A stretch of DNA of 63,234 bases, taken from positions 1 to 63,234 of the forward strand of contig JAFTUD010000007.1 of NCBI GenBank assembly GCA_017466455.1, given 5' to 3'. Position 1 is the first letter of the stretch; the number at the start of each line of letters is the position of its first letter. Source of the stretch: Clostridia bacterium. GTDB lineage: Bacteria > Bacillota_A > Clostridia > Oscillospirales > CAG-272. The notes under the pieces are model-generated. The model was not told the DNA's origin, ran no database searches, and saw nothing but the letters and a program-made list of their open reading frames with translations. Below, piece by piece: positions 33,499-42,290 of this stretch. The position numbers were made by a program, and so were the translations under genes.

Positions 33499-34878
33499 TT
33501 ATTTTCCTACGCAGAAGCGCGAGAAAATTTGATTTACGATTTGCTCGCTTATTCCCCTTGCGTCTATTTCCTCAAGTGAGGACAGTGCGCCCTCAAGCGC
33601 GAAGCAAACAATATCCGCGCTCTCGCCAAGGGCTAAAAGCTCCCTTGCCTCGCTAACCTTATCAAGCGTGAGGCTCAGGCTTGATGCCTGTCTTGCGTTT
33701 GAAATCAGAGCATCGCTTGATAGATTTATCTCATCAAGGTTATACATTTCGCTAAGCGTGCCTGCAAGCGTATCAAGTCCGTCGCCGTCCCTTGCGCTCA
33801 AATAAACGACACGGGGTACGGTTTTTTTGATTTTTTGCTCAAATTCCTCGCTCATTTTTCGCGCGCTGTCGGTTTTGTTTATTATCGCTATGGCGCTTAT
33901 GCCACTAAGTGCCTCAAGGATTTCTAAGTCCTCGCTATTTTCCTCTTGCGCCCAGTCAAAGACCGATAGCACAAGCTCGCTTTGCGCCATTCTCTCCCTC
34001 GCCCTTTCAACACCGATTTTCTCAACCGTGTCGGCAGTGTCACGGATTCCTGCCGTATCGGCAAGGCGCAGAGTCACATCACCCACACTGACCGTATGCT
34101 CAATTATATCTCGGGTTGTGCCTGCAATATCGGTAACTATCGCAAGCTCCTCTCCGCTAAGCGCGTTATAAAGTGAGCTTTTTCCCGCATTTGGGCGTCC
34201 TACGATTGCGGTTTTTACGCCCTCGCACACCGCCCTTGTGGCACGGTAGGTTTTCTTTAGCTTTTCAAGGGCTGTGTAGATGTCGTCAAGCTGTTTTGCC
34301 ATTTCGGCACGCTCTACCTCGGGTAGATCCTCATCAGGGTAGTCAACGATTACATACGACCTTGCGATGAGTGAGAGCATTTCGCCCTTTATTCTGTCAA
34401 GCTCCGCCGAGAGAAGTCCCCTTCTTGCCGATGAGCCAAGGCGAAGCTGTGCATCATTTGTCGCATCTATCACCTGTCCAACCGCCTCGGCACGGGTAAG
34501 CGTGAGCTTGCCGTTTATATATGCACGCCTTGTAAACTCGCCTGCCTCGGCAAGCCTTGCTCCGCTTGACAATACAAGCTCAAGCACCGCGCTCGTTACA
34601 TAAATACCGCCATGACAGCAAATTTCAACCACATCCTCGCCCGTATATGACGCAGGAGCCTTGAAATAGGTCACGGTCACATCATCAAGCTCTATCCCCT
34701 CGCGAAGCACAGAGCCATAATAGCAACGCCTCGGCTCGGGACTGCTTAGCGCCTTACCGCTTGATAGAACGAATATTTTATTAAGCACGCTAAGCGCGCC
34801 ATCTCCACTTATCCTGATTAGCGCAACTCCACCCTTGCCCCTCGCAGTTGAAATCGCACCTATTGTATCATTGAACAT
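33499..34878 (-). CDS. mnmE: tRNA modification GTPase MnmE
   Basis: 459 residues, full length. N-terminal folate-binding domain (TIGAISTARGKGGVALIRISG), central helical domain, inserted G domain with GRPNAGKSSL (G1), DIAGTTRD (G2), DTAGI (G3) and NKTD (G4), and the C-terminal FCVGK, the variant of the C(I/V)GK motif whose cysteine is essential. With MnmG it installs the 5-carboxymethylaminomethyl group on wobble uridines. ATG follows AGAGGTG. Confidence 0.96.
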   Translation of the reverse strand: MFNDTIGAISTARGKGGVALIRISGDGALSVLNKIFVLSSGKALSSPEPRRCYYGSVLREGIELDDVTVTYFKAPASYTGEDVVEICCHGGIYVTSAVLELVLSSGARLAEAGEFTRRAYINGKLTLTRAEAVGQVIDATNDAQLRLGSSARRGLLSAELDRIKGEMLSLIARSYVIVDYPDEDLPEVERAEMAKQLDDIYTALEKLKKTYRATRAVCEGVKTAIVGRPNAGKSSLYNALSGEELAIVTDIAGTTRDIIEHTVSVGDVTLRLADTAGIRDTADTVEKIGVERARERMAQSELVLSVFDWAQEENSEDLEILEALSGISAIAIINKTDSARKMSEEFEQKIKKTVPRVVYLSARDGDGLDTLAGTLSEMYNLDEINLSSDALISNARQASSLSLTLDKVSEARELLALGESADIVCFALEGALSSLEEIDARGISEQIVNQIFSRFCVGK

Positions 34879-34889
34879 ATTTTCACCTC

Positions 34890-35336
34890 TTGTTTTTTCT
34901 CTACTTTTTCTTTACTGAAAAGAAATCACATTGTATATATGCGAAAATACAGTATCCTTACTTATTTTAACACACAAAAAACAAAATTTCAATATAATAT
35001 AATTTAATATACGAAATTTGAAGGGCTGTGACAAAAACAAATTCAACCAAGATTTAATCGTAACAAAAACCTTTGGATATTTTTGTCTGTTTTTGGTCTG
35101 TGCTGTTGCAGTAGCCCAAGGGCGTAGCGAAATGCGTGCGCAAATGGCGAACACGAAGTCGTAGGCGTACTTTGTACGGTAGTGCGAGTGGTCGCCTTTA
35201 AAAAGCGGTCATAAAAAGAAGGGATTTGCCAAAAGCAAATCCCAACATTATAATTTTTTGAAAATTAACGAGTTTTTGGCTTGACAAGTCTTTGCTTCCC
35301 TTGACTGCTTTTGGTGCGTGCGTATTGCAGTAGCCC
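34890..35336. repeat. Intergenic repeats including family F cassette (F2)
   Basis: 34890-34925 has a family H-like CTACTTTTTCTTT stretch before mnmE; 34930-35095 is A/T-rich with nothing recognised. 35105-35336 is a shortened family F cassette: two TTGCAGTAGCCC ends (35109-35125 and 35325-35336), the GTACTTTGTACGG..GTGGTCGCC module and a perfect hairpin GGGATTTGC / GCAAATCCC (35221-35243) followed, in the GH28 gene's direction, by a T-rich tract. Confidence 0.75.
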
Positions 35337-36563
35337 TTAAACTATTTCTCCGTCTACAACCACCTCTGCCCCGTCAACATAGATGCTATCGCCAAACTCA
35401 AACGGTGCGTTTGGAATAAGGTCGGGGACATTGGGTTGAAGGTCCATTTTGCCGATGAAGTACGGATGTGTTGAGCCTCTTTCCGCCTTGAAGGTGCAAC
35501 CGTCGATTGATACGCCCTTGACATTGTTGCCATCACCCACGATGAGTGCGGGGTTTTCGTGTACGAAGTGGCAGTTTTTAAAGGAAATGTCGGAGAGTGT
35601 GCCTGTTGTGTCCTTGGCGCATACAACGATAGGCTCACCCTTACCCCACCACCAACCGCCATAAATCTTGGTGTCGGCTACGATGTTTTCAAAGTGGGCA
35701 TTTTCCACGCTTCCGTCGTCGCCTGTGAAGATTGCGATTGCACGGTTTGAGCGAATTATCTTGATGTCGTGAACGCTTATGTTCCTTACCTTGCTGTAAA
35801 GGTGTCCAAAGCGGATTGCGGCGCTACGAGAGGACATAAGACAGTCGTAAATCTCTATATTCTCGCACACTCCCTCGGTGTTTGTAATACAAGTGCCCGC
35901 AAAGCAGTCATCACCGCATAGGAAGGTTGAGTTTCTTACTATGATGTTTCTTGATGCAGTACAATGCACTCCGTCATTGTTGCCTATTCTGTTGTGGTTG
36001 TCTACATAGATGTTTTCAACTAAGATGTTTTCACAGTTGGAGAAAACAAGCGTCCAGCAGGGGGAGTTGAAAATCTTTATTCCGTCAACGGTAAGGTTTT
36101 TGCAGTTGTTAAAGAAGATAGGCTGTGTCGGGCGCGCAACAAGACCGATTACCATTTGCTCGGCATATTCCTTTGTCACTGTCGCCTCATCAACAAATGG
36201 GGGGCAGTATGCGTCAAAGTCAAAAAACGCATCTCCGTTCATTTGAATTTTGCCCTCGCCCGTTATGCGAATGTTTTCACAGTCAAGCGCATAAATCAGC
36301 GAAATTGTCTTTTTCATCTCGTTGTGGTAAAAGCCACAGTCACGGTAATGCTCTATATTGCGTGAGCCAACAAGCTCCGCACCCCTTTCAAGGCGAAGCA
36401 TAATGTCGCTCTTTAGGGATATCGTGCCGATAACATAATATCCCTTCGGGAAAACAAGCTCATCACCCTTTCCCGCATTGTCTATAATCCTTTGCAGTGC
36501 CTCAGTCTCAAGCGTAACTCCGTCACCCTTGAGCCCAAGCTCTTTTACATTTAAAATTGACAT
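35337..36563 (-). CDS. GH28-like polygalacturonase family protein
   Basis: 408 residues. Right-handed beta-helix with GH28 catalytic layout: IGNNDGVHC (NxD), LCGDDCFAG (DD), FGHLYS (GH) and IKIIRSNRAIAIF (in the RIK position). These carboxylates act as acid and base in pectin-type hydrolysis. No signal peptide, so an intracellular role on oligo-galacturonides or rhamnogalacturonan fragments is likely. ATG follows CGGAGG. Its stop lies three bases after family F cassette F2. Confidence 0.85.
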   Translation of the reverse strand: MSILNVKELGLKGDGVTLETEALQRIIDNAGKGDELVFPKGYYVIGTISLKSDIMLRLERGAELVGSRNIEHYRDCGFYHNEMKKTISLIYALDCENIRITGEGKIQMNGDAFFDFDAYCPPFVDEATVTKEYAEQMVIGLVARPTQPIFFNNCKNLTVDGIKIFNSPCWTLVFSNCENILVENIYVDNHNRIGNNDGVHCTASRNIIVRNSTFLCGDDCFAGTCITNTEGVCENIEIYDCLMSSRSAAIRFGHLYSKVRNISVHDIKIIRSNRAIAIFTGDDGSVENAHFENIVADTKIYGGWWWGKGEPIVVCAKDTTGTLSDISFKNCHFVHENPALIVGDGNNVKGVSIDGCTFKAERGSTHPYFIGKMDLQPNVPDLIPNAPFEFGDSIYVDGAEVVVDGEIV

Positions 36564-36587
36564 AAAATCCTCCGTTGTGGAATGTAT

Positions 36588-36892
36588 TCCGCTTTTTCTT
36601 TAAGAAAAGAAAAAGCTCGCAAAAAGAAACTACTATAAAACAAATCAAATCCTCGCCTTAACTTTAATCCAACGGCGCCCTCTCGGTTTTTCAGGACAAG
36701 TAAGACAAGGCGCACTTGTGTGCGTCAAGGTCCTAAGCCGTAACTTCAATCCGAAGGCGTGTTTTTAAGGCGATTAGGACAAGTTAGGCTAGGCTCTACT
36801 TTTTTCACGGGCGACGGTGTACTTGTGTACTCCGAGGTCGTGAAAAAAGTTAGTAACGACGATTAACGCCGTCATAATCGCCTTAAAAATTA
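36588..36892. repeat. Family H hairpin (H3) and family A elements A3, A4
   Basis: 36590-36620 holds CGCTTTTTCTTT..AAGAAAAAGC before the GH28 start. A3 (36690-36760) is a short family A copy with GGAC..GTCC stem and GGCGCACTTGTGTGCGTC hairpin. A4 (36766-36890) has outer arms TTTTTAAGGCGATTA / TAATCGCCTTAAAAA, 15 bp perfect, and inner stem CTTTTTTCACG / CGTGAAAAAAG. The right arm ends next to the stop of the LRR gene. Confidence 0.8.
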
Positions 36893-37753
36893 CCAAACGG
36901 AACCCCAATAAACCTCCGGCCCCATGTTATTCCATGTAGAATCCCATGAGCTTGGCGCTTCAAAGAGGTAGGTCATTATTATTACTTGCTCGCTTCCTCT
37001 GAATATTCTTGAGCCCACATTTACGAGGGATTCCGGAAGGACTATGCTTTCCAGGGACTCACAGAAGGAAAAGGCTGCGGTGCCGAGGGTATGTAGCTTT
37101 TTTGAGAGGTTAATTTTCTCAAGTGATGAGCAACGGATAAATGCGTTTTCACCGATTGAGGTGACCTCATCATTCATTTTTACCTCTTTAAGTCCTGTGC
37201 AGTATGAGAAGGCGTAGCTTCCTATTGTTTTAAGGTCGGCAGGAAGGGTGATATTTTCAAGCTTTTTACAGTTTGAGAATGCGTCCATTCCTATCATTTT
37301 GACTGTTTGGGGCAGTTGAATTTTAGCAAGCGCGGTACAGTTTTCAAACGCACGGTTGCCGATTTCGGTAACTGCGCCCTCCATTGTGACATCGGTGAGC
37401 GACACACAGTTAGAGAATGAGCCGTTGCCGAGCTTTTCTATTTCCTCATGAAGAACGACCTCGGTGAGGTATGAGCAGTCCGCAAAGGCGTTGTCGCCAA
37501 GGGCGGTGACCTTTTTACCCTTATAGGTCTTTGGGATTGATGTGATTTTTGTTACTGTCTTGTCGTTACAGGTAACGGAGTAGTTGTCGTCCCTATTCTT
37601 CTTATAGGTCCACAGTTCCTCAACCTCCTCTTCATCGTCCTCCTCATCCTCGGTATCCTCAGATGTTGAGGTTTCCTCCTCGTTTCCGCAGGATACGAGC
37701 ATTACGGAAAACAGCATAAGAAGTGCCAAGAGCAATGCAAGTAATTTTTTCAT
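36890..37753 (-). CDS. BspA-type leucine-rich-repeat lipoprotein
   Basis: 287 residues. Signal peptide with lipobox (MLVSC at ~22), an acidic stretch (EDTEDEEDDEEEVEEL), then LRR_5 repeats of ~23 residues (IGNRAFENCTALAKIQLPQTV type). Such proteins are surface-anchored and used for adhesion or protein contacts. It follows the 79-residue gene by 53 bases and could be the last gene of the dynamin operon. Confidence 0.9.
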   Translation of the reverse strand: MKKLLALLLALLMLFSVMLVSCGNEEETSTSEDTEDEEDDEEEVEELWTYKKNRDDNYSVTCNDKTVTKITSIPKTYKGKKVTALGDNAFADCSYLTEVVLHEEIEKLGNGSFSNCVSLTDVTMEGAVTEIGNRAFENCTALAKIQLPQTVKMIGMDAFSNCKKLENITLPADLKTIGSYAFSYCTGLKEVKMNDEVTSIGENAFIRCSSLEKINLSKKLHTLGTAAFSFCESLESIVLPESLVNVGSRIFRGSEQVIIMTYLFEAPSSWDSTWNNMGPEVYWGSVW

Positions 37754-37806
37754 ACTAAATCTCCTTCTTTGGTATATATTTTAATTTTATAACCGTTTTA
37801 TGGGGC

Positions 37807-38046
37807 TTAGCTGTCCTTTGAGCCGATAAAGCACGCAAAGGCGTTGGGCATAAGCTCAAAATCCTTTTCATCCGTGCATTTTATAAGCTCACAAAGAAGC
37901 TCAAGCGCGCGGGCAACAGAGCCACATTTTTTCCTTGACTCCTCGGTCAGGGTAAGGCGCTGAAGCTCGGACTTTATGTCGTTATTAACACCTCTTTCAA
38001 CGATTGCGGTGTTAAACTTCCTTAGTGATTGAAACATTGATTCCAT
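37807..38046 (-). CDS. Small unknown protein in dynamin operon
   Basis: 79 residues, not recognised. Predicted helical, with several Leu/Lys/Glu heptad-like stretches (ARALELLCELIKCTDEKDFEL) and no membrane segment. ATG follows TAAAGGAAAG. It lies 39 bases after the 203-residue gene and belongs with it and the dynamin-like GTPase by position. Confidence 0.7.
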   Translation of the reverse strand: MESMFQSLRKFNTAIVERGVNNDIKSELQRLTLTEESRKKCGSVARALELLCELIKCTDEKDFELMPNAFACFIGSKDS

Positions 38047-38085
38047 TTTTCTTTCCTTTAAGTGTGCTTCAAAGTAATTTGTGCA

Positions 38086-38697
38086 TCAGTCAAAAAGTCC
38101 TTTGAAGAATTTTTTCACCTTTTTTGCGGTCCTTTTGATGTAAGCAAGCACACAGCACTCGCTGTTTTTCTTTTTGGTGATTTTTATGTAGATTGTGCCT
38201 GTGTCCTCACCTTTGGCATCGCCTGCATTACCTGCGGTGCCGTTTGCGGTGTTTGCGGTGTTTTCGGTGCTTTCGGTGCTTTCGGCGGTGGCGGTATTAT
38301 CGCTTACGCCCTCGCCATTTGGTGATGCGTCGGGGTCTGTATCGGAATTTTCGCCCTTATCCTTATAAAGCGCCATGCCTATTTTTCTTACCTCATCATA
38401 GCGCTCATAGGAGTAATTTTCTATAAGCGCATCAAGCGCATCAACGAAGTCGTCCTCGGTATAGGCGATTGGCTCACTGCCGTTTGCAGTGTCCTTGTAT
38501 TTGTCGCATACCATAGGCGCGTCGGGGTTGTGTGCCTCAAACGGCTCATAGCCCTGCTCCCTGTATGAGGAAATAAGCGCATCGCACTCACCGCTACCGA
38601 AGGCACGGTCAATAAGAATAAGCGCGGTGATTTCGTTTCTTATCTCGCTAAGGGTCTTGCCCCTTGCGCACGCATCAAGGTTTTTATTTTCTTCCAT
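38086..38697 (-). CDS. Unknown protein with basic amphipathic C-terminus
   Basis: 203 residues. Residues ~1-120 are helical and acidic; ~120-170 is a low-complexity linker rich in Thr, Asn, Glu and Ala (STESTENTANTANG); the last ~30 residues are basic and amphipathic (YIKRTAKKVKKFFKGLFD), a likely membrane-surface anchor. No family recognised. Start is two bases after the dynamin-like gene, with AAGGAG inside the previous gene's end, so translation is coupled. A role as membrane adaptor for the GTPase is inference. Confidence 0.75.
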   Translation of the reverse strand: MEENKNLDACARGKTLSEIRNEITALILIDRAFGSGECDALISSYREQGYEPFEAHNPDAPMVCDKYKDTANGSEPIAYTEDDFVDALDALIENYSYERYDEVRKIGMALYKDKGENSDTDPDASPNGEGVSDNTATAESTESTENTANTANGTAGNAGDAKGEDTGTIYIKITKKKNSECCVLAYIKRTAKKVKKFFKGLFD

Positions 38698-38699
38698 TC

Positions 38700-41009
38700 T
38701 TATATCTCCTTCATATCAAAGCCAACCACCGCATTGAGCCCCTGCGAGCAGCTGTCAATCCACGACTTAAAGGACCTGTCCCTTTCAACCTGCGCTTGGA
38801 TTTTGTCACGGTTGGCGGTCCTTTGCTTAACCTGCTTAACTCGCTCGGCAATGTCCTTTTCAAGCGATTTTATGCTCTTTGTAAAGTGGTCCTTGTAGCT
38901 CCTTACCTGCGCCCTCGCGTTTTCAATCATGAGGTCAATATTTGCGTATGCCGAGGTTGTAAAGAGGTTCAAGCAATCCTTTACCACCTCGCTGATTTTA
39001 ACCACATTGACGCTGTAATATTCTTCCTTCAATCTCGGCTTGAACCATGTCCACGGCTTATACCACGCCTTTGATGTATCGGTGACATACCGTGTGTGCA
39101 TTTCAGAGGTGGTATTTTTTGCGATTTTGTTATCTATTTCAGAGAGCGAGATTTTATGCGACGCACCGAGGTTAGCCGAGAAATTGAAGCTCGAGCCGTC
39201 AAATTTTCCGAGAATACTCGACACAGCACGGCGGTATTCGTGAAGAAGGCTCTTTCCTTGCGCGAAAACGCCCTCGTCAACCTTACGGAACAGCTCCGCC
39301 TCTATATTCTCCTCGGCGGTGCGCATTGCACGCTCAAAGTTGCTTTTCCAAATTCGCGCCTCATCGGGGCTCATTGTAGACCTTCCGTTAAAGTCGTTTG
39401 TAAGCTCCATGGCGGTTTTTGTTACCTTCCTGTTGAATTCCTGCTTTTTTACGATGTCGTTAAGATCCAACTCCTTTATTTTTTGAGTAAAATTTTCGGT
39501 TATCTTGGAAAGCTCGCCCGCGCTACTCTCAAACTCATTGATTTGCGCGATAAGCTCCTCTATGCGCCTTGTATCGCTTGCGATTTTTTCATCAAGGGCA
39601 AGCGAGGACTTTATTTCGTTTATTACCGCGACAATGTCCTTAATCGCGTCATAGATTTGCGACGGAACTGCGTACTTTTCCACATATTCGGCAATTACCT
39701 GCTCCAAAACGGGCACACCTGTGTAAATTAAAGCCTCTCCCTCATCATCCTCAACCTCGGCACCGAGGGCGCTTACCCTTGCCGATACGGTCGGTGAGGT
39801 GGTCGCAAAGGCGTTACAGTGAAGGTCACTCATTTCAATAATGCTGTAAAGGTCGTTATCAAGCTGACGCCTTTCAATCCTTGTGAACTCTCCGCCGTTT
39901 TGCTTTTTTCTAATAAGAAGCGCAAGGCGCGCGCATACGGGAACGATTACGGGGTTTTCAATGCCGAACTGCGCAAGATATTCACGCGCCTTTTCGGTCA
40001 TTCCGTCTATGCTCTCGCCCTTTTCGGGGTCAAGCTCATCACACTTGTTAAGCACGAATATGTACTTATCACGCGTTTGCTTACCGTACTTTCTCATCTC
40101 GCTTGCGATGTCCTGAAGAAGGTTTCTGTCATCGTTTATGGCAAGCTGTGTAACATTCAGCACATACATAATTACCGAGCGTGGGTTTTTAATCATGCTA
40201 CGGGTAAGCACTCCGTGGTTTTCATCACGGGAGTTATTCGGTCCTGGGGTGTCGTTTATACACACCTTTACCCTCTCGCTTGAGAGGAACGGAATATCGC
40301 CATCTATCCTTATTGTATGAACTCTTTCATCATCGTTCATTTTTCTGAGGCCCTCAAGCGTTGCCTCCTGTCCCGAATAGACGGTAGCGCCATTCTTATC
40401 AAAGCACTCGGCTACAAAGCCGTCACAGGTGTCGTTATCGAATATTCTTGTAATTGAGGCGGTGCATGCCTCGTTCTTGGACGGCAAAAGCTCCTTGCCG
40501 AGCAGGGCGTTTATAAGAGTTGACTTTCCGCTTGACATTGTCGCAACGACGGTAAGCTCAAAAATTCCGCGCTTTACTCTTTCGTAAATGTCAAATACGG
40601 TCAAGCCCTCCTCGTTCTTGCGCTGAAATTCGGGGAGATTTTTGCCCTTTATCTCATCAATGATGACATCAAGCCTGTTTACGATTTCAAGCTTTTTATC
40701 GGTTTCAATAAGCCTTGTATCGATAGTAACGCTGTTATCGCTGTTTTGACCCTCATATCTTTTGAGCGCGTAAACGATGTCCTCAAAGTCTATTTTTCTT
40801 CCAACGAACTCAATAGTAATCTCGGAGTCGTCACACTCGCTCTTGATTTCCTCGATAAGTCCGTCCCAGTCGTTGTATTTATCAAACAACGCCTGCAGGC
40901 GCTCCTCCTCCTTTAAGCGGAGTCGGCTGTCTCTTGCAAGGCGCTTGCCCTGCTTTTTAAATCTGCACTCGCCCGCAAAGGGGTTGTATTCTATTCTAAA
41001 GGTGGTCAT
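38700..41009 (-). CDS. Bacterial dynamin-like GTPase
   Basis: 769 residues. After an N-terminal ~130-residue domain comes a dynamin-type GTPase: G1 region ATMSSGKST (156-164), G2 threonine in EACTASITR, G3 DTPGPNNS (253-256 for DTPG), G4 NKCD (321-324). The rest is a long helical stalk with coiled coils, rich in charged residues and without a clear transmembrane segment. G1 begins with Ala where GxxxxGK expects Gly. Dynamins reshape or tether membranes. Two small genes follow at once, and a radical SAM gene lies 18 bases upstream. Confidence 0.88.
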   Translation of the reverse strand: MTTFRIEYNPFAGECRFKKQGKRLARDSRLRLKEEERLQALFDKYNDWDGLIEEIKSECDDSEITIEFVGRKIDFEDIVYALKRYEGQNSDNSVTIDTRLIETDKKLEIVNRLDVIIDEIKGKNLPEFQRKNEEGLTVFDIYERVKRGIFELTVVATMSSGKSTLINALLGKELLPSKNEACTASITRIFDNDTCDGFVAECFDKNGATVYSGQEATLEGLRKMNDDERVHTIRIDGDIPFLSSERVKVCINDTPGPNNSRDENHGVLTRSMIKNPRSVIMYVLNVTQLAINDDRNLLQDIASEMRKYGKQTRDKYIFVLNKCDELDPEKGESIDGMTEKAREYLAQFGIENPVIVPVCARLALLIRKKQNGGEFTRIERRQLDNDLYSIIEMSDLHCNAFATTSPTVSARVSALGAEVEDDEGEALIYTGVPVLEQVIAEYVEKYAVPSQIYDAIKDIVAVINEIKSSLALDEKIASDTRRIEELIAQINEFESSAGELSKITENFTQKIKELDLNDIVKKQEFNRKVTKTAMELTNDFNGRSTMSPDEARIWKSNFERAMRTAEENIEAELFRKVDEGVFAQGKSLLHEYRRAVSSILGKFDGSSFNFSANLGASHKISLSEIDNKIAKNTTSEMHTRYVTDTSKAWYKPWTWFKPRLKEEYYSVNVVKISEVVKDCLNLFTTSAYANIDLMIENARAQVRSYKDHFTKSIKSLEKDIAERVKQVKQRTANRDKIQAQVERDRSFKSWIDSCSQGLNAVVGFDMKEI

Positions 41010-41027
41010 GTGCTCTCCTTTACTGTC

Positions 41028-41993
41028 TTAGGATTTTTCGCCGTATTTTTTGCCTTGATATGAGCCACGGCGGTAAAGCTCCTTATCTATTTCATTTATC
41101 ACCGCGGTCTTTTTCAGACTCCAAAGAGGGGCAAGCAGGGTTTTGCGCTCGCCATCTCCCGTTACCCTCTCAATAACCGTATCGGGGGGCAGAATTTCAA
41201 GCTGATCGCAGGTGATTTTTACATACTCATTCATTTCAAGCGGGGTATATCCGCCATTTTTATATATTTTCGCAAGGGGCGTGCCCTCAATTACATGGAG
41301 AAGATGAATTTTCACAATGTCGGGCGCAAGCACGGATACATCACGCGCCGTTTGCATCATTTCGGTATAGCCCTCGCTTGGCAAGCCGTTTATTATATGA
41401 ATTGCGATTTTAACACTCGGTGCGCCCGCGCGAAGCCTTTTTATCGCGTCTGTAAGCTCGGCGTAGGTATGGCATCTGTTTATAAGCTCGGCGGTTTTGT
41501 CATTTGAGCTTTGCAAGCCAAGCTCCACCGTTACGGGAATTTTTGCCGAGAGGTCATTAAGAATTTTTATTTTTTCGTCCTCTAAGCAGTCGGCACGGGT
41601 GGCAATATCAACCATTACCGCACCCTCGAGCGCACTGACCTCGCTAAGCAGGTCGCTTAATTTTTTAGGGCTTGTGTGCGTATTTGTATATGCCTGAAGA
41701 TAGGGAATGAATTTTGTCACACCCTGCCACTTCGCACGCACAAGCGCCCTTTGCGACTCATACTGCTCGCTAAGTGATTTTTCGGGTATGAGCGTGCTTG
41801 CGCGACTACCGCCCGAGCAGTAAATACAACCGCCCCTGCCCCTTGTGCCGTCAATGTTAGGACAGGTAAAGCCCGCATCAAGTGTGATTTTCGCGCACTT
41901 TTCGCCGAAGGCACGCCTGAGGTAATAGTCGTAGGTGTAATACCTTTTATTCGTATCGCTGTTTTTAAACGGATTTTCGCTTACCTGCGACAT
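41028..41993 (-). CDS. Radical SAM protein, TIGR01212/YhcC family
   Basis: 321 residues. The cluster motif sits in TLDAGFTCPNIDGTRGRGGCIYCSGG (CxnCxxC arrangement typical of this family), followed by the barrel signature VELGLQSSNDKTAELINRCHT and HIINGLPSEGYTEMM. Function of the family is not fixed. ATG follows AAAGGAG. It is 18 bases ahead of the dynamin-like GTPase, so they may be co-transcribed. Confidence 0.9.
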   Translation of the reverse strand: MSQVSENPFKNSDTNKRYYTYDYYLRRAFGEKCAKITLDAGFTCPNIDGTRGRGGCIYCSGGSRASTLIPEKSLSEQYESQRALVRAKWQGVTKFIPYLQAYTNTHTSPKKLSDLLSEVSALEGAVMVDIATRADCLEDEKIKILNDLSAKIPVTVELGLQSSNDKTAELINRCHTYAELTDAIKRLRAGAPSVKIAIHIINGLPSEGYTEMMQTARDVSVLAPDIVKIHLLHVIEGTPLAKIYKNGGYTPLEMNEYVKITCDQLEILPPDTVIERVTGDGERKTLLAPLWSLKKTAVINEIDKELYRRGSYQGKKYGEKS

Positions 41994-42030
41994 AATTTCT
42001 CCTTTAAGAAAAGAAAAGTAAAAAAACCTA

Positions 42031-42059
42031 TTGACAAAGTGAAAAAGTTGTGTTAAAAT
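42031..42059 (+). promoter_or_regulatory. Sigma-A promoter of tRNA-Thr
   Basis: TTGACA (42031-42036), 17-base spacer, TAAAAT (42054-42059), 21 bases before the tRNA. Confidence 0.8.
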
Positions 42060-42079
42060 ATCATTCGCAATATAAGTTT

Positions 42080-42155
42080 GCTACTATGGCTCAGTTGGTA
42101 GAGCACATCCTTGGTAAGGATGAGGTCATCGGTTCGATTCCGATTAGTAGCTCCA
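42080..42155 (+). tRNA. tRNA-Thr (anticodon GGT)
   Basis: 76-nt cloverleaf with CCA encoded (42153-42155). Acceptor stem GCTACTA / TAGTAGC, D-arm with GGCTCAGTTGGTAGAGC, anticodon stem CATCC / GGATG around loop TTGGTAA (anticodon 42113-42115), T-arm with GGTTCGATTCC. It decodes ACC/ACU threonine codons. It lies alone, with its own promoter and terminator. Confidence 0.96.
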
Positions 42156-42192
42156 GTCGGCAGGCAATCGCTTGCCGATTTTCTTTTTTCGC
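42156..42192 (+). terminator. Terminator of tRNA-Thr
   Basis: TCGGCA..TGCCGA hairpin directly after the CCA end, followed by a T-rich run (TTTTCTTTTTTC). A second hairpin, GCCTGCC / GGCAGGC (42243-42260) with six T, lies downstream as a backup. Confidence 0.75.
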
Positions 42193-42290
42193 CATAACGG
42201 GCGCATTGCCTGCCCGATAAAAGCGCTTTTGCTTATATTTTCGCCTGCCTCTTGGCAGGCTTTTTTAGGGCGCGCAGCGCCCCTCTATGT

